Shown: positions 46,331-57,495 of the stretch, in pieces
Layout: every line of letters begins with the position of its first letter
How positions within the stretch are numbered: the first letter of the stretch is position 1
Assembly: GCF_042186555.1 (NCBI RefSeq)
Contig: NC_133332.1
Span: forward strand, 128,989,375-129,053,374
Direction: 5' to 3'
DNA: 64,000 nt
Source of the DNA: Aquarana catesbeiana
Lineage: Eukaryota > Chordata > Amphibia > Anura > Ranidae
The notes under the pieces: generated by a model
The model's database searches: none
The model's input: the letters and a program-made list of their open reading frames with translations, nothing else
Told to the model about the DNA's origin: nothing
Translations under genes and position numbers: made by a program

Positions 46331-47518
46331 GTGACCATGGGACTGTGGGAGACCAGGTACATTTGGGAGAACAATCCTTTTTCTGCACACCTGGTCTTCT
46401 ACGGTCGTTATATAGATGACATCATCATCTGGGATGGTCCCCCTAGTTCCGTGCCTGACTTCATTACCCACTGTAACAACAATTCATTCGGCTTATCTTT
46501 TACATCAGCCATGGACCCAGAATCCATCTGTTTTTTGGATTTGGAATTATTCCATACTAACAATCAGATTGCCACTAAGAACTGTACTAAACCCACAGCC
46601 GGAAATTCATTTTTGCATTTTTCCAGTTGTCACCATCCCAGGTAGGTGAACAATATACCCAAAAGCCAGATCCATCGGCTTAGGAGAAACTGTACTAGAC
46701 TAGAGGACTACAGTTCCCAATGCACCACTCTTTCCAAAAAATTAATCGACAAGGGTTATCCGTCTAATACCATCAGTGAAGCTGCCTCCTTCTATCTGAC
46801 AGATACCTTACCCAACCCAAAGATCCAGAAAACAGAACCAACTACTAGATTCATTACGCAGTTCCATGCGAGTCACAAAAAGATGGAACAGATTATCAAA
46901 AAACATTGGTCGATTCTTACTCAGGATCCTCATTTAGCATCCTCTCTATCTGCTGTCCCTCAATTTGCTTATCGTAGGGCCCCCAATGTCAAGACAAAAA
47001 TTGCTCCAAGCAAAATCCCATTTCAGAAAAAATCCCTTATATCCAAACAACCTACCCTCATTCCATTAGTTGGCATGTACCGGTGCAATAAAGCGCTATG
47101 TCTCACTTGCTCCCATGTCACACATGGCAGAAAAACCTTTAACACCAATGGCAACCAATACACCCTTAAATCCCTTTTCAATTGTTCAATGACCTACGTT
47201 ATTTACTGCATCTCTTGTCCCTGTGGGCTCTTATATGTAGGTAAAACTATTAGAACTCTACGCGCCAGGTTTGGGGAGCACAGAAGAGCAGTACAAGCAA
47301 ACAATCCTTTATATAGCACTGCTCGTCACTTTACAACTCATCACCAACAAAACATTTCAGATCTAAATGTGTGGGTCATCGAATCTATATCAGACCATTT
47401 TACCCCTGCCGAAAGATTCCAACGCCTATGTAGGCAAGAAACTTTTTGGATATACACTCTAAACAGCATGACACCTAATGGCCTCAATGAAGAAATAGAG
47501 ATAACTACAGTAATATAA
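46331..47518 (+). pseudogene. PLE-2 RT/GIY-YIG polyprotein with one in-frame TAG
   Basis: A single reading frame of 396 codons is broken only by TAG at 46643-46645. The first part is the C-terminal RT: FYGRYIDDIIIWDG with an intact YIDD and ICFLDLELF. After the TAG come NNIPKSQIHRLRRNC, QFAYRRAPNVKTKI, CSHVTHG and the GIY-YIG nuclease YVIYCISCPCGLLYVGKT, RARFGEHRRAV (from about 47195), with a C-terminal RLCRQETFWIYTLNSM. The RT fingers and palm start are missing (5' truncation). PLE proteins reverse-transcribe at DNA ends and nick with GIY-YIG. Confidence 0.88.
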
Positions 47519-48015
47519 TATGTCTCTGTCCTTAGTTTTTTATGAGAACCATCTGTACATAAATGTATTGTCTTAAGATGTATACTGTACATGATTTATG
47601 CTCATTTAGGTCTATATGCCTTTCCGTTCCTGTTTTTTCCCTCATACTTCCTATATCATTTTTCTACAGTCTTCGCTCTTAGGCCTCTTTATATTCATAC
47701 TGAGCACTTATTATAATTCTAATCACGCTCATCATCATTACCTTATTATTGAGTGTTTTTTCTGTCCCATTTTTCTAATTTCATCCATATGCATGAGTAG
47801 GCTCTTTTGTACATATATACTGTATGTGTATACACATTCATGCCCATTCTCCAATTAATTTATCATTATATTATATTTATTTTTTCCTCTTACATTAGTT
47901 TATTTCCTCCTCTTGTAATTTTTATATATATTACTAATTTCTTACATATATAATTTTCATATTTTTCATATATTTTTATTTTTATTGATTGTTCTAGTGA
48001 TTCTGGTCATTTCCC

Positions 48016-48017
48016 AC

Positions 48018-48044
<27 letters not shown>
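48016..48044. repeat. (TA)n microsatellite
   Basis: About 14 TA units lie in the T-rich 3' UTR of PLE-2; a poly(T) tract follows at about 48112-48135. Confidence 0.9.
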
Positions 48045-48049
<5 letters not shown>

Positions 48050-48368
48050 GTTTCTTCCTTACCATATGTTATTAATTTATTAATTTTTTCATCATTTTTT
48101 TGATTAGCTTCCTTTTTTTTTTTTTTTTTTTTTAGTTCCATTTTCATTATTTATTATTATATTTTTTTAATTTTTAAGTTTGTATTATTTTATTTCTCTA
48201 TTATTTTTTCTCATCTTCATTCATTTTATTTTATTTTCTATATATTTTTCATACATTTTTCATTTTTTTATTATTATATTATTTTATTATTATTTTCTAT
48301 ATATTTTTGATTATTATTTTTTATTATTATTTTTTATTTCATTTATTATTTTTTATTTTTCTTTATTT

Positions 48369-49173
48369 TGCACAATTATTCTTCATAATTATTTTTCATT
48401 ATTTCTCACTATATTTTTTATTATTATAGTTTTTTGTTTTTCCTAATTATCATTATTATTCTTTCTTCATTCTTATTTTCTTCTTTTACATACACATCAC
48501 ATACTCATTATTTTTTCTTAATTTTCTATCATGTTTATTTTTATATTCAAATTTATTCCTATTACTTTCTTGCTTAGTGTACCCATTTCATCTCTCATAT
48601 TTTGTATCACCACTTGCTCTTCCTACTATTCCTCCCTCCTGTTGACGCCGTCGCTTAGCGACGAACTCCAGAGACTCTATATAAAGGACACTTGCTCCAT
48701 TAGCGTGCTAGATCTGAAGAAAATGCGGAAGCATTGAAACGTGTCATCTGACACGTCCATACGTCACCTCCGCTTCCTTGTTGCTGGTGTATGGTGCGCC
48801 TCACGCTGGTTTCCATCTGGTTCCTGTTTCTTGCTTCTGGTCCTGGCTTTCAGTGTCTGACTGGATGCCGGCTCACCTTGCGGACACCCGGGCTTTACCA
48901 TCCTCCTCCTAATCCAGCACCCATCAGCAGAGACATTCCACATTGCTGACCGCCTCTCCACTCACTTCCCAGCGCCGTGACCACACAGTCTGGAGCCTAC
49001 ACCGTGAACATCCGTTAACATCTGAGATGACGTCCCTGGGCCAGCTACATGTCCTTTTTTGCCTGTATTTCACCTTGCCCCTGTGAGTAGCCATTTGGCT
49101 GTTGTTTTTATAATTTTATTAAAGTCTTTTCTGATACTACACTTAGATTGGCGCTTTTTGCTTTTTATCTCTA
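48369..49173 (+). repeat. Right inverted arm of PLE-2
   Basis: Starts TGCACAATTATTCTTCATAA and ends TTTTTATCTCTA. It lies downstream of the GIY-YIG stop and a T-rich 3' UTR. It contains a TATATAAAGG box just before the hammerhead, which may act as a promoter for the PLE transcript (inference). Confidence 0.93.
48703..48756 (+). ncRNA. Hammerhead ribozyme motif, PLE-2 right arm
   Basis: CTGAAGA at 48714-48720, stem II AATGC-GGAA-GCATT, GAAA at 48736-48739, then CGTGTC where the left-arm copy has CGCGTC. Stem I pairs GCGTGCTAGAT with ATCTGACACGT with a single C/A mismatch, giving about 10 pairs. The substitution in stem III leaves only A-U and C-G pairs there. Confidence 0.82.
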
Positions 49174-49451
49174 CATTGTGTTTCAGAGTTTTGCTTCTAC
49201 TCTCAAGTAAGCAGCCGCTGGTGCTAAGTATCCATTTGAACTGCATAATTTTACTACCAATTTTAGTGTTATTTTTGGACTTCTTAGGCATAGTGTATAT
49301 GTGTCCTGTACACCTATACCTAAATGTGTTATTACAGCCAACATTGCCTCGTTGGACTCTCGAACATTTGGGACAATTTGTCATATTTATTTGTTCATGT
49401 TTGGTTGAGACCTTGCGCCATTTCTCCTTTTTTCTATAGAACCTATCAATA

Positions 49452-50851
49452 CTTTTACACATTTGTATGAATATCATGCTTGACATTTCCTGACACAGCA
49501 ACAGTATAGTTAAAGAAAAACTGTACCTTTTATAATTTTAAAGAAGTGTGTAAACTACAGTCAAGTGACTTTGCCTAGGAAATATGTAGTCTGCAGGCAC
49601 TAAGAAACATTTCCCCCTGAATCCCCTCCCCAAGTGATCATTTTAAAGCTGCAACTCTTTCACCTGCAAGGCAAAAAACAGCAACATGTGGCTGATATGT
49701 ATGGGAAAACATAGAACATAAAGACTGCTATGCAGGGCAGGCATTTAGATGATTTTCTTCCAGGCATTAGATGACACTAAATGAGGGCTAAACAAAGTTG
49801 GTTCTGGCTTTCAGGATAGAAAAGGTAGATAAACACATTGTTGAAAGAGTACTTTGACCCTGTTAGAGATTTATTTATTTATATTTATTTAATCTTTTTT
49901 TGTTAGAGATTTTGTGTTATACTCAGTGCATGGAAAATGTCATTGAGTTCCCAGGGTGAAAATTGCAAACTTCACCCCCTCATCTGTCAGTGGGGGAAAA
50001 TGCCCTAGTGTAGGTAGTGTAAGTTTGGGGAGGACTGCTTTGGCATGTATTTCAGTGGGATGAAGGAGAGCTGAGAGATTGGCTCTGTCGCTTGAATAAA
50101 ATAAATGAGATCCAGAGGTGCTCTAAGGGAGGAAGAGGGGTTAAAGGACTCTAAGGGAGTGAAAAAGGGAAAAGACTAAGGGGCTCTTGGGGATGGGAGT
50201 TCAGACTATCTAAACTGCTGGGCATTAAGGTAGCTTCTCTTTCTTTCCATCTCTGGTCATGTGTAATATGTCATATGACAAGGGGGAGACAGGAAGAAAT
50301 GCAATCTGCCCTCATGCACCAGCGGTGCCATGCTGAGAAGGAGGTGTGCTCTCAGTGGGTGCATGCTTTCTCCTGCCTACAGTAGGTTGCTATTGGAGGG
50401 AGGAGAGAAAAGAATTCTCCTTACAGCAGCTATCATGGTCCTGCTCCTTCTGACAGGATCAATGCTGCAGTCCCTTCTGTCAGAGGGGTGCCAGAAAACA
50501 CAGTGACCAAAGCTCCCAGTGTTTCCTCCTCCACCATATATCAACACTGCACCCAGAACACGTGCCCCTTCTGTTCTCTTGTCCTGGCCCTGGTTATACT
50601 TACGACTACTAGGAGGCTATTTATATAAAGTACCACTATTCATTCTCTACAGCAGATGATGATTTACTGGACCCCTCCTTTAAAAAAAAATGTAAAGATC
50701 ATCCCAACACCAAGGCATGCTAAGAATGTAGATTATATTGAACTGCTGATGAACAGCTCAGTGTACATTCTAAAGAAGTCCACAAAGCAAAGTATGTTTT
50801 TTCTTTACTAAAAAAAAACTAACAAAAAAAACAGCCTAAATCTAATCATTA
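49452..50851. other. Anonymous DNA, no gene seen
   Basis: No domain, element end or tandem repeat recognised. Several purine-rich stretches occur around 50090-50180. Composition is more balanced than its neighbours, so this may be relatively old unique sequence. Confidence 0.5.
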
Positions 50852-50859
50852 TCATACAT

Positions 50860-51574
50860 TAGACATGTGCACACTGAAATATTTCCTTTCGGAATTTCGT
50901 TTTCGTCCGAAAAATAAATTTATTTAGTTACTCCTGAAATTCGTTTTTATTTATTTAGTTTTTCATTAAAAATTGCATTCGTCCGAAAATCCAAATTAAG
51001 GTTGAATCTGTCATTGAAGGCTTATAATGTCTGTCGAAAGTTCAAAGAAGATTCGACAGAGCAGCTAAACTGTACAACGCCGTATAGTTTACCTGCTCCG
51101 TCGAATCTTCTTAGAACTTTCAACAGACACCATAAGCCAAAGTACGTGTGTACTTAGTTCTAGCTATTTTACTGCTCCTCCTCTTTGGTTACAATCAGCC
51201 AATAACATTCATCATCATCATTATTTTTATTTATCTTTTCTCCCCTACGTCGAATCTTTCTCCCCTACGTCAAATCTTTTCTCTCTATGTCGAATCTTTT
51301 CTCTCTATGTAGAATAATCTTGGACTAATAGAGTTAAGGTTAGGCACATTCGACCACAGGTTTGATGGACACAGATTATTATTGTCATCATCATGTCGAA
51401 TCTCCTATCTATATAGAACTGTTGTAGCAACGAAAACGAAAATAAAGCATTTGCTTATGTCGGATCTTTCGTTTTTCGGATTCTGCACTTTCATTATCGT
51501 TTGTTAAAACGATAACGAAAATACCTGAAATTCGGATGAAAATGCATTTGGACGAAAATGAATGCACATGTCTA
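50860..51574. mobile_element. hAT-like foldback with TAGACATGTGCA ends
   Basis: Starts TAGACATGTGCA and ends TGCACATGTCTA, with the perfect 8-bp TSD TCATACAT (50852-50859 and 51575-51582). An inner palindrome pairs GAAGATTCGACAGAGCAG with the CTGCTCCGTCGAATCTTC region near 51045-51110. No coding capacity. Same family as 1044-8158. A related uninterrupted target sequence exists at 57275-57320, confirming the empty site. Confidence 0.88.
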
Positions 51575-51582
51575 TCATACAT

Positions 51583-52508
51583 CTATCATCACACTTTCCA
51601 CCTAGTTATGATCAGGAGCATGTACCACTGACTCCCAATAATTAGTAAGGACTGAGACCTGTCTTTAAGAACTTGGTCACTGTGCTGGGAGTGTTTAGTG
51701 AGCACACTCTCAGCATGAAAAAATGCTGCCCATGGACACATATGTGTGGTGTTTGGGCGTTAAAGCCCACCCTTTTTGCTACTGCACATATGCATTACAT
51801 GGGGGCAAGAGGTTAGGAGCACTATGGAGGCTTCTCCAAAAATCTCAGCAGCTATACTTCAAAGGCAAAAAAACTTAGTGGTATAACTCAGCGTTACAAA
51901 TTCTGTATATAGCCCTACAGAACAGACAGACAGTGCACAGTCCACATGGGCTTTGCTGATTTACTGCAAACAGGAAACATGAACTCTTACAGAGAACTTT
52001 TATTATACAGAGAAAATACATAGACTTTAAAAGAAGAAGTATGTTTTTTTTTTTTAATCATAACTAGGTGGATGCAGCATCAGTCTGATGCTGCATCTGT
52101 CCTCTGGCGCCTCTAACAAAGAGAACTGAGCGATCAAACACTGCTGATTACTCAGTTCTCACAGCTCTGTGAGCAGAGAGCTGCTGACAGATGACTGTCA
52201 GTCACAGCTCTCTGCTCTGTCCTCCTCCTCACTCACTGGAGTACTGGGTTGTGGAGGGGGTGGGAGAGGCCATTTCAGGCTCCCAGCGGCTTTTTTGGGA
52301 GGCTGAGCTGGGTGTTGGACCAGGGATCTGGTGGATCCCGGCTCTGTGGTCATGATGACACAGAGCCTAGACCGACTTCTGTGATTTCAGCAGAGAGTGG
52401 AATTCAGCCCAATTTCTGTTGAAAATGGGTCACAGGAGTGCAAAATGGACTGCACTACTGTGATCCACAGAAGTACAGCCAAATGAGCTTTGGCTGTACT
52501 TCTCCTTC
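51583..52508. repeat. Repeat-derived sequence with inverted words
   Basis: CCACCTAGTTATGATC near 51600 and TAATCATAACTAGGTGG near 52057 are inverse copies. Inside 52100-52230, CACAGCTCTGTG and GCAGAGAGCTG pair with GTCACAGCTCTCTGC. Probably a foldback element. Boundaries not defined. Confidence 0.45.
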
Positions 52509-53371
52509 AACCACTTGCTGACCAGCCGCGATGTTATATGGCGGCAGGTTGGCACATTCCTGCGAATTGCCGTAGGTGTACGGTGACTCCTTTAAGAAAC
52601 TGTAGCAGGCGCGCGCCTGCCGGCTGTACAGCAGGGCCGCGATGTCCGCCGGGCACCCGCGATCATGGGAATGAGAGCCGTAATGGGGATCTGTCAATGT
52701 AAACTGACAGACCCCTATTCTGACAGGGTGACAGGGGAGTTAGAGAGAGATCTGCTAATCCTAGTGATCAGGATCAGCGATCTCTCTCCTCCTCTTGTCA
52801 GCCCAGCCCCCATACATGTAGAAACACTCCCAGGGAACACACTTAACCCCTTGATTGGACCCTAGTAGTAACCCTATCCCTGTGACATTTAGACAGTAAT
52901 CAATGCCTATTTTTAGCTCTGATCGCTGTATAAATGTCAATGGTCCCAAAAAAGTGTCAAAAGTGGCCAATCTGTCCGCTTCAATGTCACAGTTCTGCTA
53001 AAAATCGCTGATCACCACCATTACTAGTAAAAATAAAATAAAGATAATAAAAATGCCCTAAATCTATCCCCTATTTTGTAGACACTGTAACTTTTGCGCA
53101 AACCAATCAATATACGCTTATAGCGATTTTTTTTACCAAAAATATGTAGATTACATATTGGCCTAAACTGATGAAAAAAATTGTTTTTTTACTTTTTTGG
53201 GGATATTTATAGCAAAAAGTAAAAAATATATATATTTTTTTCAAAATTGTTGTTTTTTTTTGTTTTTAGCACAAAAAATAAATACCACAAAGATGATCAA
53301 ATACCACCAAAAGAAAGCTCTTTTTGTGGGAAAAAAAGAACATAACTTTTCGTTCCGGTCCTTAAGTGGTT
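52509..53371. mobile_element. Non-autonomous element with AACCACTT ends
   Basis: Begins AACCACTTGCTGACC and ends GGTCCTTAAGTGGTT, so it has short terminal inverted repeats AACCACTT. The GAAAGCTCTTTTTGTGGG block near 53313 is the inverse of one in the repeat at 22173. No ORF. No convincing TSD was found. Confidence 0.65.
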
Positions 53372-54469
53372 AAACAGCTGCTATGCAGCTACAAACAAAT
53401 AAACACTGCCATCTATTGGCTGAAGAATATACGGTATCCATAGTTGTTGCACAAAGTACACGAACAATGTATTCCAACACTCAGTAACCATCAAATAATC
53501 TGAAGTATGGTGGTCTCTTAACATTTTACAATAGCTCATAAATGATTAATAGTAAAAAAAGTAAAATAAAGTAAAAGTATAGAATTAACCACTTCTAAAT
53601 TGTCACAGTACACATCTGTAAACAAGTTGTTTTTTCGTGTTTACATACTACAAGTACAGTAGTATGTAAACATGAAACTGTATTTTTTCCTTTCTTGGGT
53701 GATAGTGCTCCATTATAAAATAAAAGAAACACTGAACATAGATTTGTTAGTGACATCAAAACAAGGAAAGAATCTATTTGCTCAACCAGCCATGTTGTTT
53801 GTCTATGGCAATAGAAAGTTGCAACTTTATCAATACACTCAATATGGACATTGCCTGTTTAAATGGAAAACAATTTATTTCATGACAAGAGAGATTAACA
53901 TTCAATACCCTAGCAACACCCAAATACAAAAGGAGATACAACTCAAAGAGAGCAACCAACTTTTTATCTGTAATCAAAGAAACTGATTAAAATGTCAATG
54001 TATTGTACCTTGATTCACAGGATTTAATCACAGTAAGCTTAACATTAGTTTCACAAATGAAACATTGGTGTAATACTGACATTAACAGATGCCTAGAAAA
54101 ACACTTGGATTCCAGAAAAAGGTACAGAAAGTGTACTATGAAATATGTAATTTGAATGAACACATACAGTATATGGTGTGTGTTTGTTCTTTTTCATATA
54201 CAGTATACAGAATTCACAGATTCATTCTGATGGTCTAGGGGGGCATGGTTCAGTCCTTCTTGTACAGCCTCTAAACCAGTTATATGTTTGGGGCCCCATT
54301 CTGGTGGCCCTAAAAAAAGCTTTATATAATATATATAATAAGCTTTGAAGTAAGTGCCAATGTTCCCCTTTATTCTGGTTGTCAGTGTTTTTTCCCAGCA
54401 CTTGTTTGTGTGTGGGCGTTTGCCACTTCCAAGATGTGGCCACTGTGGACAGTTTTTTCTGGCTATACG
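53372..54469. other. Anonymous AT-rich DNA
   Basis: Open frames of about 100 codons exist but their composition is not protein-like and no motif is recognised. No element ends seen. Confidence 0.5.
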
Positions 54470-54692
54470 AAGAAAAAAGTACCCCCTAGATGGGACTTTA
54501 ATAGACCACCAACACTGGATAAATGTAAACAAAGTCATTTGCACAAATATAGAACAATAAGACAGGTGAGTGTATATAAATATAAAAAGACATATAACGT
54601 CTAGTAGTGCATATAACAAAGCAAAACACAAAAAACAAACAAAATACAAAAATGACACTGGTACTCTCCAATGGGTAAAATGCCCTAATACC

Positions 54693-54730
54693 GATGCGTT
54701 TCCGTTTTTTTACACCTTCGTCAGGTGTAC
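54693..54730 (-). ncRNA. Hammerhead-like core, left arm of foldback
   Basis: Minus strand: CTGACGA (54718-54724), a 15-nt stem II region, GAAA (54699-54702), CGCATCGG. Core and GAAA fit the consensus, but stem II (AGGTGT...AACG) pairs poorly, so it is probably decayed. Confidence 0.5.
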
Positions 54731-54756
54731 AGGATCAAGAATGGTCACATGTATTA

Positions 54757-56786
54757 GGGGCGGCACAGTGGTGTAGTGGTTAGCACTAGGGATGAGCCGA
54801 ATACCCCCCTATTCGGTTCGCACCAGAACATGCTAACAGGAAAAAAATGTGTTTGAACACGCGAACACCGTTAAAGTCTATGGGACACGAACATGAATAA
54901 TCAAAAGTGCTAATTTTAAAGGCTTATATGCAAGTTATTGTCAGAAAAAGTGTTTGGGGACCTGGGTCCTGCCCTAGGGGACATGGATCAATGCAAAAAA
55001 AAAGTTTCAAAAACGGAAGTTTTTTCGGGAGCAGTGATTTTAATAATGCTTAAAGTGAAACAATAAAAGTGTAATATTCCTTTAAATTTCGTACCTGGGG
55101 GGGTGTCTATAGTATGTCTGTAAAGGGGTGCATGCTTCCCATGTTTAGAACAGTCTGACAGCAAAATGACATTTTAAAGGAAAAAAAAGTCATTTAAAAC
55201 TACTCACGGCTATTAATGAATTGCCGGTCCTACAATACACATAAAAGTTCATTGATGAAAATGGCATGGGAATTCCCCACAGGGGAACCCCGAACCAAGA
55301 TTAAAAAAAAAAAAAAAATGACGTGGGGGGGGGGGTCCTCCTAAATTCCATACCAGGCCCTTCAGGTCTGGTATGGATTTTAAGGGGAACCCCGCACCAA
55401 AATTTAAAAAAAATGGCGTTGGGTCCCCCCAAAAATCCATACCAGACCCTTATCCGAGCACGCAACTTGGCAGGCCGCAGGAAAAGAGGGGGGATGAGAG
55501 AGCGCCCCCCCTCCTGAACTGTACCTGGCCACATGCCCTCAACATTGGGAGGGTGCTTTTGGGTAGCCCCCAAAACATCAACATGGGGACAAGGTGTTTT
55601 GGGGGCTACCCCAAAGCACCCTTCCAATGTTGAGGGCATGTGGCCTGGTACGATTCAGGAGGGGGGGCGCTCTCTCATCCCCCCTCTTTCCCTACGGCCT
55701 GCCAAGTTGCGTGCTCGGATAAGGGTCTGGTATGGATTTTTGGGGGGACCCCACACCTTTTTTTTTTAAATTTTGGCGCAGGGTTCCCCTTAATATGCAT
55801 ACCAGACCTGAAGGGCCTGGTATGGAATTTAGGGGGACCCCCACATCATTTTTTTTTTAAATTTTGGTTCGGGGTTCCCCTGTGGGGAATTCCCATGCCA
55901 TTTTTATCAATGAACTTTTATGTGTATTGTAGGAATGGCAATTCATTAATAGCCGCGAGTAGTTTTAAATGACTTTTTTTCCTTTGAAATGTAATTTTGC
56001 TGTCAGACTGTTCTAAACACAGGAAACATGCGTCCCTTTACAGGCATACTATAGACACCCCCCAGGTACGAAATTTAAAGGAATATTACACTTTTATTGT
56101 TTCACTTTAAGCATTATTAAAATCACTGCTCCCGAAAAAACGGCCATTTTTAAAACTTTTTTTTGCATTGATCCATGTCCCCTTGGGCAGGACCCAGGTC
56201 CCCAAACACTTTTTATGACAATACCATGCATATAAGCCTTTTGATTTCTCCCATAGACTTTTAAAGGGTGTTCCGCGGCTTTTGAATTTGCCGCGAACAC
56301 CCCAAATTATTTGCAGTTCGGCAAACTGGCGAACAGCCGATGTTCGAGTCGAACCTGAGTTCGACTCGAACTTCAAGCTCATCCCTAGTTAGCACTCTCG
56401 CCTAGCAGGAAAAAGGGTCACTGGTTCGAATCCGAGCCACGACACTACCTGCCTGGAGTTTGCATGTTCTCCCTGTGCTTGCGTGGGTTTCCTCTGGGTA
56501 CTCCGGTTTCCTCCAACACTCCAAAGACATGCTGGTAGGTTAATTGGCTTCTGTCCAAAATTGGCCCTAGTAAATGAATGTGAGTTGGGAACCTTGGATT
56601 GTGGGCTTCTTGAGGGTCGGGACCAATGTGAGTGTGTGATGTATGTGTGGAGGGCTGCGTAAATTGACAGCGCTATATGGGTACCTTAAATAAAAATAGG
56701 GATAATTGTAGACAATTGCACCCACACTCCCTCAGGTTGAACTGGATGGACTGGTGTCTTTATTCAACCTTACTAACTATGTAACT
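54757..56786 (+). mobile_element. tRNA-derived SINE, split by a hAT-like palindrome
   Basis: Flanked by the 8-bp repeat ATGTATTA (54749-54756 and 56787-56794). The head GTGGTGTAGTGGTTAGCAC (A-box region) lies before the insertion; the B box GGTTCGAATCC lies at 56423-56433 after it. Then come the conserved body CTGCCTGGAGTTTGCATG, CAAAGACATGCTGGTAGGTTAATTGG and a tail CTATGTAACTATGTA. SINE length without the insertion is about 430 bp. Pol III-transcribed, mobilised by a LINE. Confidence 0.88.
54787..56387. mobile_element. 1601-bp hAT-like palindrome, complete
   Basis: TAGGGATGAGC at the left, GCTCATCCCTA at the right, and a perfect 8-bp TSD GTTAGCAC (54779-54786 and 56388-56395) that restores the SINE head when removed. 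Almost the whole element is an imperfect palindrome centred near 55587. No transposase. It is the reference copy for the fragments at 24100, 27584, 43400 and 62649. Confidence 0.92.
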
Positions 56787-57454
56787 ATGTATTAGCTCAA
56801 ATGAAGCAATTCCATATCAGGAGCTTGAAATAATTCAAAATATCAGGAGAGGCACAGGGTGCCGTTCAGAAAAATTGTTGGCTTGGAAAAATCTATTCCC
56901 ACATCAGTGTGATGATAGATGTATAATAATGATTAGATTTAGGCTGTAAGCAATGTGTACTTTTAAAGGGCAGTAAGACGGAGGCAGACCAGAGCCTTAA
57001 ATAAGGCTGCTCGGTTAGCATGTGCCAGCCAGTGGTCCCAGACTCCTTATGCCCTGTAAAAGCATAATCTGTGTAGAGAAACGTAGCCCCTTTGTGGCTG
57101 TGCCTGCCAAGGGGCTACGTTCCTCTACACAGATTACATTCCTCTACACAGATTATGCTTTTACAGGGCATAAGGAGTCTGGGACCACTGGCTGGTACAT
57201 GCTAACCGAGCAGCCTTATTTAAGGCTCTGGACTGCCTCCGTCTTACTGCCCTTTAAAAGTACACATTGCTTACAGCCTAAATCTAATCATTATCATACA
57301 TCTATCATCACACTGATGTGGGAATAGATTTCTCCAAGTAAACAATTTTTCTGAATGGCGCCATGTGCCTCTCCTGATATTTTGAATTATTTCAAGCTCC
57401 TGATATGGAATCACTTCAATTGAGCTAATACATGTGACCATTCCCCATCCTGTA

Positions 57455-57495
57455 CCCCTGATGAAGGTGTAAAAAAAATGGAAACGCATCGGGTA
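57455..57495 (+). ncRNA. Hammerhead-like core, right arm of foldback
   Basis: CTGATGA (57458-57464) and GAAA (57481-57484) followed by CGCATCGGG; the mirror copy of the left-arm motif. The CTGATGA core is canonical, but stem II is disrupted by an A-tract. Confidence 0.5.

Larger units (their letters stand above)
43774..49437 (+). mobile_element. PLE-2: Penelope-like element with inverted arms
   Basis: Flanked by a perfect 14-bp TSD, AGAACCTATCAATA (43760-43773 and 49438-49451). An arm of about 0.8 kb at the left (43774-44536, continuing at 46294-46328) is the inverse of 48369-49173. Between them lies a 5'-truncated RT/GIY-YIG frame; a 264-bp tail follows the right arm. The left arm is interrupted by a palindromic insertion with its own TSD. 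Both arms contain hammerhead ribozyme cores. The layout matches PLE-1. Confidence 0.9.

Noticed and set aside
52509..53371. TSD of the AACCACTT element
   Set aside because: Candidate TA or TTAA flanks do not match on both sides; superfamily left open.
56388..56460. tRNA gene
   Set aside because: B box is present and an A-box region lies upstream, but they are separated by an inserted palindrome and belong to a SINE; no cloverleaf can form.
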